Origin: Paenibacillus gallinarum
GTDB lineage: Bacteria > Bacillota > Bacilli > Paenibacillales > Paenibacillaceae
NCBI RefSeq assembly: GCF_014836635.1
Contig: NZ_JACSQL010000002.1
Location: forward strand, 434,001 to 498,000
DNA: 64,000 nucleotides
Reading direction: 5' to 3'
In this document: positions 36,923-44,670 of the stretch, one piece after another
Numbering within the stretch: position 1 is the first letter of the stretch
Layout of the letters: every line of letters starts with the position of its first letter
Position numbers and translations under genes: made by a program
Notes under the pieces: generated by a model
What the model saw: the letters and a program-made list of their open reading frames with translations, nothing else
Database searches by the model: none
Told to the model about the DNA's origin: nothing

Positions 36923-39147
36923 TTGGACACCAGCTTGGCGGTCGTTATGAAGTAATAGAACGCATTGGCGGGGGCGGCATGGCCTTAGTATACAAGGCTC
37001 AAGATATTTTGCTGAACCGTAATGTTGCAATTAAAGTTCTTCGCCAACAGTTTGTACATGATGAAGAATTTATTAGACGTTTTCGTAGAGAAGCTCAATC
37101 GGCTGCTTCTTTATCTCATCCCAATGTAGTCAGTATTTACGATGTGGGTCAAGAAGACGAAATTCATTACATCGTAATGGAATATATTGAAGGACAGAAC
37201 TTAAACGAAATTATTAAAGAACGTGCGCCACTGCAGGTTGAGGAAGCGGTAAGAATTGCTTGTCAGATTGCGGATGCACTGGATCATGCACATCATAACC
37301 AGATTATTCATCGCGACATTAAGCCGCATAATATTTTGATTGGCAGAAACGGCCGAGTAAAAGTGACAGACTTTGGGATCGCTCGAGCTGTAACTTCTAC
37401 GACAATAACACAAACCGGTTCGGTTGTTGGTTCGGTTCATTATTTCTCACCTGAACATGCTAAAGGGGTAGTAACTGGTGAAAAATCAGATCTATACTCG
37501 CTTGGTATTGTTCTATATCAAATGCTCACAGGGCAGCTTCCTTTCTTAGGGGAAAGTCCCATCAGCGTTGCCCTCAAACATCTTCAAGAAGATTTTGAGG
37601 AACCGAGACTTTTGAATCCGCTGATTCCGCAAAGTGTTGAAAATATTATTCTCAAATCGATGCGTAAAGATCCAAATGAGCGATATCAATCGGCTCTGGA
37701 GATGCAGACAGATCTTGAGACTTGTTTGTTTCCTGATCGGCTCGAGGAACCGAAGATGATGTTTGACGATGAGTTTGATATCGATCAAACGCGAGTCATT
37801 CCTGCTATCAAACCAGAACAGTATACTGCTGTTAATACAGATGCAGCGGGGATAGATCCGGAGCGCGCAGATCAGAAAGCGAAGCCAAATAAGAAATCGA
37901 AGAAAAGGGCAACTTTTTGGGTAACATTAACTCTCATTGTCCTTGTAGCCCTTGCCGGAGTCGTCTTTTATGTAGAGAAAGTACTTGTTGTTCCAAATGT
38001 ACCTGTTCCTAATGTCATTTCTTTGGACGAAGATGCGGCGAGAAAGCTTCTTACGGAAAGTGGACTTGAAGTCGATGAAGTATCTGAAAAATACAAAGAG
38101 GGAGTCGATCCTGGAATTGTATTTGAACAGAGTAAACCAGAAGGCAGTCTTGTTAAAAAAGGTTCCTTAATTGATCTGACCGTTGGTGCTGAAAAACCAC
38201 AGGAACAAATGGTCGATGTAACGGGAGAAAATTACGAAGACGCTGTTCAAAAATTACTGGCTCTTAATATAAAAAATGATAATCAGATCAAAAAAGAAGA
38301 AAGTTTCAGCGATGAGGTTGTAGGGACGGTCATAAGTCAGTCGATTGCGCCAGGGGCCGAATTTGATCCAGATACAGCTGAAATTGTTCTTACCGTCAGT
38401 AAAGGCCCAGAACTAATATTGATGCCTGATCTGATTAATAAATCGCGTTCTGAAGCTGAAAAACTGATTAAGGATAACAACTTGAAACTTGCTGAAGTCA
38501 AAGAAGAATCAAGTTTTCAAGTGGAAAAAGGTAAAGTTACACAGCAGTGGCCCGTTGATGCGGGATCTTCCATTGCGCCAGGTACAGAGATTACAATCTA
38601 TGTAAGTACCGGGTATTCGCCGGAAACGATTGAATATACGTTCACATTCCCTATTGCTCCTAGCGAAGAGGGAACGAACAATAAGATTCGAATTGTATAC
38701 ACGGATGCTCGAGGAGAAAACCAAGAATGGGGCACCAAAACGATTAATAAAGTACAAACCTTCTCTGTTCCACTCGTGCTTGCTCCGAACCGTGATGGAT
38801 ATGTAACCGTTCATCGTGATGGAATATTAGACGATACTTACAAGGTAGGATACTTTGACGCCAAGAACGGCAATGTAGAGATCCCTGAGATCAAATCGAA
38901 TTCTGAGCCGGAAGAAGGCGGAGGAGGAGATGAAGGACCGGGTACCCCTGCAAAAGAGCCAGAAAAAGATACTACGGCTAATCATAATAACGGTAATGGT
39001 AACGGTAATGATAATGGTAAAGAGAACAATAGTGAGAAGAATGACAATAAGGGTAATAATGGAGAGAACGGAAACGATAAGAACGATGATCAAGGTAACG
39101 GTCAGGGAGATGAAGATCCATCCGATAATGAGGATGGTGATGAGTGA
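36919..39147 (+). CDS. prkC: PASTA-domain Ser/Thr protein kinase
   Basis: A 742-aa membrane kinase. The cytosolic kinase domain (about 10-270) has GGGGMA, VAIKVLR, HRDIKPHN and TDFGIARAV. One transmembrane helix spans about 333-353. Three extracellular PASTA repeats (about 355-555) bind muropeptides or lipid II, and an Ig-like region follows. The last 70 or so residues are an unusual low-complexity tail rich in Asn, Gly, Asp and Glu, encoded by short AAYGGT-type DNA repeats. In B. subtilis PrkC triggers germination and controls wall genes. It is coupled to prpC by a 4-bp overlap. Confidence 0.94.
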   Translation: MIGHQLGGRYEVIERIGGGGMALVYKAQDILLNRNVAIKVLRQQFVHDEEFIRRFRREAQSAASLSHPNVVSIYDVGQEDEIHYIVMEYIEGQNLNEIIKERAPLQVEEAVRIACQIADALDHAHHNQIIHRDIKPHNILIGRNGRVKVTDFGIARAVTSTTITQTGSVVGSVHYFSPEHAKGVVTGEKSDLYSLGIVLYQMLTGQLPFLGESPISVALKHLQEDFEEPRLLNPLIPQSVENIILKSMRKDPNERYQSALEMQTDLETCLFPDRLEEPKMMFDDEFDIDQTRVIPAIKPEQYTAVNTDAAGIDPERADQKAKPNKKSKKRATFWVTLTLIVLVALAGVVFYVEKVLVVPNVPVPNVISLDEDAARKLLTESGLEVDEVSEKYKEGVDPGIVFEQSKPEGSLVKKGSLIDLTVGAEKPQEQMVDVTGENYEDAVQKLLALNIKNDNQIKKEESFSDEVVGTVISQSIAPGAEFDPDTAEIVLTVSKGPELILMPDLINKSRSEAEKLIKDNNLKLAEVKEESSFQVEKGKVTQQWPVDAGSSIAPGTEITIYVSTGYSPETIEYTFTFPIAPSEEGTNNKIRIVYTDARGENQEWGTKTINKVQTFSVPLVLAPNRDGYVTVHRDGILDDTYKVGYFDAKNGNVEIPEIKSNSEPEEGGGGDEGPGTPAKEPEKDTTANHNNGNGNGNDNGKENNSEKNDNKGNNGENGNDKNDDQGNGQGDEDPSDNEDGDE

Positions 39148-39177
39148 TTGATGAAATATGAGTATACACTCTTCATT

Positions 39178-39207
39178 TCAGGCGCCGAATAGGCGCCTGT
39201 TCTTATA
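39178..39207 (+). terminator. Hairpin terminator between prkC and rsgA
   Basis: The stem CAGGCGCC / GGCGCCTG has a 5-base loop and is followed by TTCTTATATT. Confidence 0.75.
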
Positions 39208-39246
39208 TTCCGTAGCAATATTAAATGTCTAAAGGACGGTGGATTC

Positions 39247-40158
39247 ATGCTCGATGGAGTTATTATTAAAGCATTAAGCGGATATTATTATGTTAAGCCA
39301 CTTGGGGAGGATGGAGCTCCGATCGATTCGGAATCCTCCGTTCAATGCCGGGGGCGAGGGGTCTTCAAAAATAGAGGCATCTCCCCGCTGGTAGGCGACC
39401 GAGTAAAGTATGTTCTTACCGAAAATGGAGAAGGAACGGTTACTGAAGTTTTGCCCAGAAAGACAGAATTGATCCGGCCGCCAATGGCAAATGCTCGTCT
39501 TGCCGTACTTGTATTTTCATTAAAAGAACCAGAAATGAATGTTCAGCTGCTTGATAAATTTTTGGTACACATTGAGCAAGCGGGTCTGGATGCTATCATA
39601 TGTCTGACGAAGAGTGACTTGGTGGATGAAAAAAGTGAACAAAAATATAAAGAAATTATTCAAATCTATAAGAAAATCGGCTACGAGGTCATTCGTACAA
39701 GTTCTAGGGAAGGTCTTGGTTTTAACGAGCTGAAGGAACATCTTGCTGGTGAAATCAGTGTATTTTCAGGACAATCCGGTGTAGGGAAATCATCGCTGTT
39801 AAATGCAATGATGCCGGGACTTACTCTTGAAACAAACGAAATCAGCATGAAACTTGGCCGGGGGAAACATACCACACGTCATGTGGAGCTGATCCCACTC
39901 GATAACGGTGGATTCGTTGCTGATACCCCAGGCTTTAGTCAGCTGGATTTCCTTGAGATTGGTGTGGAAGAGCTCGGAGAGTGTTTCCGTGAGTTCCGTG
40001 AATACTCAGGCGGATGTAAATTCAGAGGGTGTACACATACGCATGAACCAGGCTGTGAAGTGATTCGTGCCAAAGCAGATGGCCTGATTGCTGAAAGCAG
40101 ATATCATCATTACGTTCAATTTTTAGAAGAAATGAAGGACAAGAAGCGGAGGTACTAA
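39247..40158 (+). CDS. rsgA: Ribosome small-subunit-dependent GTPase A
   Basis: A 303-aa circularly permuted GTPase acting in 30S maturation. An N-terminal OB fold is followed by TKSD (G4), the P-loop GQSGVGKSS (G1), KHTTRH (G2) and DTPGFSQLD (G3), then a zinc knuckle CKFRGCTHTHEPGC. AAAGGACGG precedes ATG 39247. It forms the conserved rsgA-rpe pair with 2 bp between them. Confidence 0.95.
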   Translation: MLDGVIIKALSGYYYVKPLGEDGAPIDSESSVQCRGRGVFKNRGISPLVGDRVKYVLTENGEGTVTEVLPRKTELIRPPMANARLAVLVFSLKEPEMNVQLLDKFLVHIEQAGLDAIICLTKSDLVDEKSEQKYKEIIQIYKKIGYEVIRTSSREGLGFNELKEHLAGEISVFSGQSGVGKSSLLNAMMPGLTLETNEISMKLGRGKHTTRHVELIPLDNGGFVADTPGFSQLDFLEIGVEELGECFREFREYSGGCKFRGCTHTHEPGCEVIRAKADGLIAESRYHHYVQFLEEMKDKKRRY

Positions 40159-40160
40159 CT

Positions 40161-40823
40161 ATGACAATTAAAATCGCACCATCTATCCTATCCTCAGATT
40201 TTGCACGCCTTGGAGCTGAAGTAGCAGAAGCAGAAGCTTCTGGTGCGGATTGGATCCACGTTGATGTTATGGACGGACATTTTGTTCCTAATATTACGCT
40301 TGGACCACCGATTGTAAAAGCGATTAAACCACATACAAGTCTCCTGCTGGATGTACATTTAATGATTGAAAATCCAGAACTTTATATTGAAGACTTTGTA
40401 AAAGCAGGAGCAGGTATGATTACGGTACATGCGGAGGCCTGTGTTCATCTGCACCGTGTAATTCATATGATTAAGGAACATGGCATTATGGCAGGCGTAG
40501 CGCTCAACCCAGGCACTCCTGCAGCTCATGTACAAGAAGTTCTGGATGACGTAGATATGGTGCTGGTTATGACCGTGAACCCTGGTTTTGGAGGACAAGC
40601 ATTTATTCCAGGCACAATACGTAAAATCCGCGAAATTCGCAGCTCGTTACGTGAAAGAGGACGTGCTGATGTTCATATTGAAGTAGATGGAGGAATTACG
40701 AAGGAGACGGCACCACTTGTAGTGGAGGCAGGAGCAGACGTACTCGTTGCTGGCAGTGCTGTATTTGGAAGAGAAGATCGTGCAGAAGCGATTACTGAGA
40801 TACGTCAAAGCCTCGGAGGATAA
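40161..40823 (+). CDS. rpe: Ribulose-phosphate 3-epimerase
   Basis: A 220-aa TIM-barrel enzyme of the pentose phosphate pathway. Visible motifs: APSILSSDFA, the metal/catalytic block HVDVMDGHFVPNITLGP, MTVNPGFGGQ and EVDGGIT. It starts right after rsgA and ends 2 bp before the small membrane gene, so all three are one transcript. Confidence 0.96.
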   Translation: MTIKIAPSILSSDFARLGAEVAEAEASGADWIHVDVMDGHFVPNITLGPPIVKAIKPHTSLLLDVHLMIENPELYIEDFVKAGAGMITVHAEACVHLHRVIHMIKEHGIMAGVALNPGTPAAHVQEVLDDVDMVLVMTVNPGFGGQAFIPGTIRKIREIRSSLRERGRADVHIEVDGGITKETAPLVVEAGADVLVAGSAVFGREDRAEAITEIRQSLGG

Positions 40824-40825
40824 AA

Positions 40826-41086
40826 ATGACCTTTAAAGAAGCAATGTGGACTTCGCTTATTAGTCTAGTTACGGGAACTTTATTAGGTTCCTTTGCATTA
40901 CTCCCTTCTCCTATTAATGCAGTCGTATCGCTTCTTGGTGTTATTCTTGTGATTTGGTTTTTTCGTAAGTTTGAGCGAAAAGGGATTCGCATTACTTTTG
41001 TTATTTTTACTGCGGTATATTACTTACTATTTATCTTATTATGGTCGGCATATACTTTTATCAAAATGAATCCGCCGCAGGTTTAA
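40826..41086 (+). CDS. Small membrane protein of unknown function
   Basis: An 86-aa protein with about three hydrophobic segments (roughly residues 8-25, 30-46 and 55-78) joined by a short basic loop FRKFERKGIR. It sits 2 bp after rpe, in the place of thiN in B. subtilis, with a ribosome site inside the rpe end (CGGAGG). I do not recognise a named family. Translational linkage to rpe supports a real gene; its role is unknown. Confidence 0.75.
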   Translation: MTFKEAMWTSLISLVTGTLLGSFALLPSPINAVVSLLGVILVIWFFRKFERKGIRITFVIFTAVYYLLFILLWSAYTFIKMNPPQV

Positions 41087-41128
41087 GCAAAGCTTGTGGC
41101 ATAGCAAGAGAATATTCTGCATAAATAT

Positions 41129-41163
41129 GGTTACATGAGCGCGATTCTCATGTAGCCTTTTTC
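41129..41163 (+). terminator. Terminator of the rsgA-rpe unit
   Basis: Stem GGTTACATGAG / CTCATGTAGCC, loop CGCGATT, then five T. It isolates spoVM from upstream transcription. Confidence 0.85.
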
Positions 41164-41253
41164 GTATAATCCTGGTTTGAGATCTAAAGCGAATAGGAAG
41201 GCTTCTGGTACGATAAAAGGTGGAGCGCATGAGGATGATGGGGAGGGTTAAGT

Positions 41254-41331
41254 ATGAAATTCTACACGTTTAAGCTTCCAAAGTTTTTAGGAGGTTTTGT
41301 AAAAGCGATCCTAAACACGTTCCAGAAATAA
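41254..41331 (+). CDS. spoVM: SpoVM, amphipathic spore-coat anchoring peptide
   Basis: A 25-aa ORF, MKFYTFKLPKFLGGFVKAIL followed by NTFQK, nearly matching B. subtilis SpoVM, including the Pro and Gly-Gly that shape the curvature-sensing helix. SpoVM lies in the forespore outer membrane during sporulation and recruits the coat ATPase SpoIVA. The ATG follows GGGGAGGG with 6-base spacing. It lies between the rpe unit and rpmB, as in B. subtilis. It has its own upstream and downstream terminators, which implies an independent sporulation promoter in the 90 bp upstream; I could not define one. Confidence 0.95.
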   Translation: MKFYTFKLPKFLGGFVKAILNTFQK

Positions 41332-41403
41332 AATCGGCTTGAAGTGTGTCCATTTTACGCTGAGAAGAGCTGGCATAGGAAGGGTCGCCGGAAATCCAGA
41401 CAT

Positions 41404-41440
41404 GAAAAAAGCACCTAGTCAGAAGGCGAGGTGCTTTTTG
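41404..41440. terminator. Bidirectional terminator between spoVM and rpmB
   Basis: AAAAAGCACCT and AGGTGCTTTTT pair around a 12-base loop, with T-runs on either strand. Confidence 0.9.
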
Positions 41441-41468
41441 TCTTTGTATTCTATAGACGTAGCTAAGA

Positions 41469-41657
41469 TTATACGCGAGTTACTTTACCGGCTTTCAGAG
41501 CACGGGTGCTAACATAAACGCGTTTTGGCTTACCGTCCACCAGAATGCGAACTTTTTGAACGTTTACGCCCCAGGAACGGCGGTTACGGTTGTTAGCGTG
41601 AGAAACATGGTTACCGCTACCCGGTTTTTTACCTGTCACATAACATTTGCGAGACAT
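41469..41657 (-). CDS. rpmB: Ribosomal protein bL28
   Basis: A 62-aa bL28 of the large subunit: [20 protein letters not shown], then the [10 protein letters not shown] basic block. It is the zinc-independent type, with only one Cys. AGGAGGTG precedes ATG on the reverse strand. It faces spoVM and is divergent from fakA, the orientation seen in B. subtilis. Confidence 0.96.
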   Translation of the reverse strand: MSRKCYVTGKKPGSGNHVSHANNRNRRSWGVNVQKVRILVDGKPKRVYVSTRALKAGKVTRV

Positions 41658-41770
41658 AGATTACACCTCCTATTCTGAAAGTAACCGTTATCCGCAAGGT
41701 CAATGGTTGTACTTCAGACCAAATTTGGCCATACTTAATCCAATACACCTGCATAAAACAATACTTAAAT
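41658..41770 (-). other. Leader region of rpmB
   Basis: About 100 bp between the rpmB -10 and its start. It contains a near-palindrome, GGCCAAATTTGGTC on the reverse strand, that could form a hairpin. No coding sequence is seen. Autogenous control by L28 is possible but unsupported. Confidence 0.4.
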
Positions 41771-41800
41771 ATAATATCACATAAGAAAAAGCTTAGTCAA
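41771..41800 (-). promoter_or_regulatory. Sigma-A promoter of rpmB
   Basis: On the reverse strand TTGACT (-35) and TATTAT (-10) are separated by 18 bp, about 110 bp before the start codon. Confidence 0.7.
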
Positions 41801-41859
41801 CATAAACAAAAACTTTATTTATTTCTCTTCATGATTATAGTACAATGAGGTATAGTCCA

Positions 41860-41960
41860 TAATACTGCGGAAAGACCGCTGTCGCTTGAGTCACTACTCA
41901 GCGGAACAACGGATGTTAGAGCTTTTCTCGAAGGCACCAGCCTTCTTAGAGCAAGCTCCC
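41860..41960 (+). ncRNA. Structured 5' leader of fakA, possible RNA regulator
   Basis: Between an AT-rich promoter-like stretch (TACAAT at 41841) and the fakA start lie several inverted repeats. GCGG/CCGC (41867-41879) competes with CCGC/GCGG enclosing TGAGT/ACTCA (41876-41904). Downstream, GAGCTT/AAGCTC encloses GAAGGC/GCCTTC with an ACCA loop (41919-41958). No T-box, S-box or other known motif is recognised. The gene that usually sits here, yloU, is absent. Confidence 0.45.
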
Positions 41961-41988
41961 GCATCAAGCTAGGAAGGGGAATTCTCAC

Positions 41989-43770
41989 TTGAGTAAACGT
42001 TCTTTAAATGGAACAGATTTCTACGCGATGGTTTTAGCCGGAGCGGATCAATTGCATAAGCATGCTGAACACGTCAATTCCCTCAATGTATTTCCTGTTC
42101 CAGACGGAGATACGGGTACAAATATGAATTTGACAATGAGTGCCGGAGTGGCTGAACTTAAAAGAAACAGCTCTAGTTCCATCGGAAGCTGTGCAGGGAT
42201 TTTATCGAAAGGCCTGCTGATGGGCGCACGGGGGAACTCGGGTGTGATTTTGTCGCAGTTGTTCCGTGGCTTCAGTCGTTACGCTGCTCCATACGAGGAG
42301 CTGAATACGATTCAATTTGCTGCTGCCCTTCAAAGCGGTGTGGATACCGCATATAAGGCTGTAGTAAAACCAGTAGAAGGTACAATCCTCACGGTTGCCA
42401 AGGAAGCGGCAAAGCATGCGACTTATTATGCTCGTCGAACCAATGACGTTACTGAACTTATGAGTGAAGTATTAAAAAAAGCAAATGAAACTCTTGCCTT
42501 AACACCGGAAATGCTTCCTGTACTTAAACAGGTAGGTGTTGTTGATTCCGGCGGAAAAGGACTTGTATATATTTATGAAGGATTTATGGAGTACTTATTA
42601 GGCGGAACTGCCGAAACAGATTCTAAAGTTCAACCTGCTAAGGAAATGACTCCACCGGCTCCTGCTGCAAAAACGATGCCAACGGCACCTTCGGCTCATC
42701 GTGAACTTCCTAACACAGCGCAAGCTAGACTGGAGACTGAGGATATTGAGTTCCTTTACGATATGGAATTTTTCATTAACCGTCAGTTAGGTGATGCACA
42801 GGGAACGCCATTCGATGAGGAATATTTCAGGAAAGCGTTGTCAGTAAATGGAGATTCAATCATTATTATCTCAGATGATGAAGTCATTAAAGTACATGTT
42901 CACTCCAAGACACCAGGTGATGTACTCAACTTAGCGCTTCAATACGGAGAAATAACACAAATTCATATCCTTAACATGCGAGAACAGCACCGTGATTTAT
43001 TGACAGCTGGTATGGATGCTGCTACAGAGCCAGGGCTCTTTGCGGATATTCCGTTGGAACAAGAGATTACTCCAGAACTGTCAATACCGCCGGCAGATGA
43101 AATTGCTCCATTTGGCTTTATTGCTGTTTCTTCTGGCCAAGGGATCGAAGAGGTATTCAAAAGTCTTGGAGTAGATATTGTTCTATCCGGTGGACAAACC
43201 ATGAATCCGAGTACAGAAGATTTTGTGAAAGCCATTCATTCCATCGACGCAGAACATGTATTTATTCTGCCGAATAACTCAAACATTGTTCTTGCTGCTA
43301 AACAGGCAAGAGATTTGCTAGAAGGAGAGCGTCTTGTTACCGTCATTCCAAGCAAGACGATTCCGCAAGGGATTTCCGCTGCTTTTGCTTTCCAGGAAGA
43401 TGAAAGTGCAGAATCCAATGAAGAGAACATGTTAGAAGCTATTGCTCATGTTCGTTCTGGTCAAGTCACCTATGCGGTAAGAGACACGGTATTCGATGAT
43501 CTTGAGATTAAAGCAGGACACTTTATTGGTATTCATGATTCCAAAATTGTGGCTACCGAGGAAGGTCTCGTTCCTACTTGTGAGCAGCTGCTGAGCAAGA
43601 TGATTGAGAGCGGTGATGAAGTAATTACAATACTGTCAGGTGAAGAAGCCGATGAGGCAGATACAGAGCGTCTAGCATCATGGCTTACTGCTGAATATCC
43701 AAATGCTGAGATTGAAGTACACGAAGGCGGTCAGCCAATCTATGCCTATCTCTTCTCGGTTGAAGCTTGA
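41989..43770 (+). CDS. fakA: Fatty acid kinase catalytic subunit (DAK2/YloV)
   Basis: A 593-aa FakA: an N-terminal DhaL-like kinase domain with PVPDGDTGTNMNLT, a Pro/Ala-rich linker near residues 210-240, a middle domain, and a C-terminal DegV-like FakA domain. With FakB proteins it phosphorylates exogenous fatty acids bound by FakB. The start is TTG 41989 behind AGGAAGGGGA. The next gene encodes a DegV/FakB protein, so both halves of the system are together here, replacing sdaAB-sdaAA of B. subtilis. Confidence 0.93.
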   Translation: MSKRSLNGTDFYAMVLAGADQLHKHAEHVNSLNVFPVPDGDTGTNMNLTMSAGVAELKRNSSSSIGSCAGILSKGLLMGARGNSGVILSQLFRGFSRYAAPYEELNTIQFAAALQSGVDTAYKAVVKPVEGTILTVAKEAAKHATYYARRTNDVTELMSEVLKKANETLALTPEMLPVLKQVGVVDSGGKGLVYIYEGFMEYLLGGTAETDSKVQPAKEMTPPAPAAKTMPTAPSAHRELPNTAQARLETEDIEFLYDMEFFINRQLGDAQGTPFDEEYFRKALSVNGDSIIIISDDEVIKVHVHSKTPGDVLNLALQYGEITQIHILNMREQHRDLLTAGMDAATEPGLFADIPLEQEITPELSIPPADEIAPFGFIAVSSGQGIEEVFKSLGVDIVLSGGQTMNPSTEDFVKAIHSIDAEHVFILPNNSNIVLAAKQARDLLEGERLVTVIPSKTIPQGISAAFAFQEDESAESNEENMLEAIAHVRSGQVTYAVRDTVFDDLEIKAGHFIGIHDSKIVATEEGLVPTCEQLLSKMIESGDEVITILSGEEADEADTERLASWLTAEYPNAEIEVHEGGQPIYAYLFSVEA

Positions 43771-43794
43771 TCATAAATAAGGGGGTCCTTTTTC

Positions 43795-44655
43795 ATGAGC
43801 CAAGTTTTCATTGTTACGGATAGTACTGCGGATATTCCTGATGAACTTGTTGCTAAATATCAGATTCATGTGGTTCCGCTTCGAGTCGTATTTGATCAGG
43901 AAACTTATCTTGATGGGATTGAACTCAGTCCGGCTACATTTTATGAGAAACTTGGGAATGCTAAGGTACTTCCTTCTACTTCTCAGCCTTCGCCAGTTGA
44001 GTTTATGAATGTGTATAGCCAAATTTTGAATGAGCATCCAGGCAGTCAGATTGTTTCGATCCACTTATCTTCAGGTATGAGCGGAACGTATCAATCTGCA
44101 CTGCTTGGTAAATCGATGCTTGAAGATGAGCAGACGGCAGAGATTACGGTTATTGATTCTAAATCTGCCAGCTATGGATACGGGCTGCTCGTTGTACATG
44201 CGGCACAGCTGGCACAGGCGGGAAAGAATGCGCAAGAGATTGAAGCCGCTGTACTTAGGCTTCATCAGCAGCGTAAGCTGTATTTCTTAGTGGATACCTT
44301 AGAATATTTGCAAAAAGGCGGACGAATCGGAAAAGCTTCTGCTGTGTTGGGTACCTTGCTAAATATTAAGCCTGTTCTATCGATAGATGATGAGGGAATT
44401 ATCTATGCTGTCGAGAAGATTAGAGGCCAGAAAAAAGCAATGGAACGCATCATTCAAATGTTTGAACAAGATTTTGCGGGAAAACGAATTAATATTGCTG
44501 TCGGTCATACAGCCAATCCTGCCTCGGCTGAAGCCTTTATCTCACTGATCCAAACCCGGTTTGAACTCGGTGAAGTGGTTTATCCGAACATTGGTGCTGT
44601 TGTTGGCACCCACGTAGGTTTTGGAACGATTGCTGTTTTTGTATGGCCGGCATAA
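43795..44655 (+). CDS. DegV family fatty-acid-binding protein (FakB-like)
   Basis: A 286-aa DegV protein: VTDSTADIPDELV at the N-terminus, the STSQPSP loop and SIHLSSGMSGTYQSA that cradle the fatty-acid carboxylate, and a C-terminal lobe with GRIGKASAVLGTLLNIKP. DegV proteins present a fatty acid to FakA. AAGGGGGTCC precedes ATG 43795, 24 bp after fakA. Partnership with FakA is inferred from family and adjacency. Confidence 0.92.
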   Translation: MSQVFIVTDSTADIPDELVAKYQIHVVPLRVVFDQETYLDGIELSPATFYEKLGNAKVLPSTSQPSPVEFMNVYSQILNEHPGSQIVSIHLSSGMSGTYQSALLGKSMLEDEQTAEITVIDSKSASYGYGLLVVHAAQLAQAGKNAQEIEAAVLRLHQQRKLYFLVDTLEYLQKGGRIGKASAVLGTLLNIKPVLSIDDEGIIYAVEKIRGQKKAMERIIQMFEQDFAGKRINIAVGHTANPASAEAFISLIQTRFELGEVVYPNIGAVVGTHVGFGTIAVFVWPA

Positions 44656-44670
44656 AATGAGGGATGCTTT

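Noticed and set aside
38977-39100. Short DNA repeats resembling a repeat array
   Set aside because: They are in frame inside prkC and encode its low-complexity tail; unit lengths are irregular and there are no spacers, so it is not a CRISPR.
41860-41960. T-box leader before fakA
   Set aside because: No specifier-loop architecture and no GGTGG-type T-box sequence; kept only as an unclassified structured leader.
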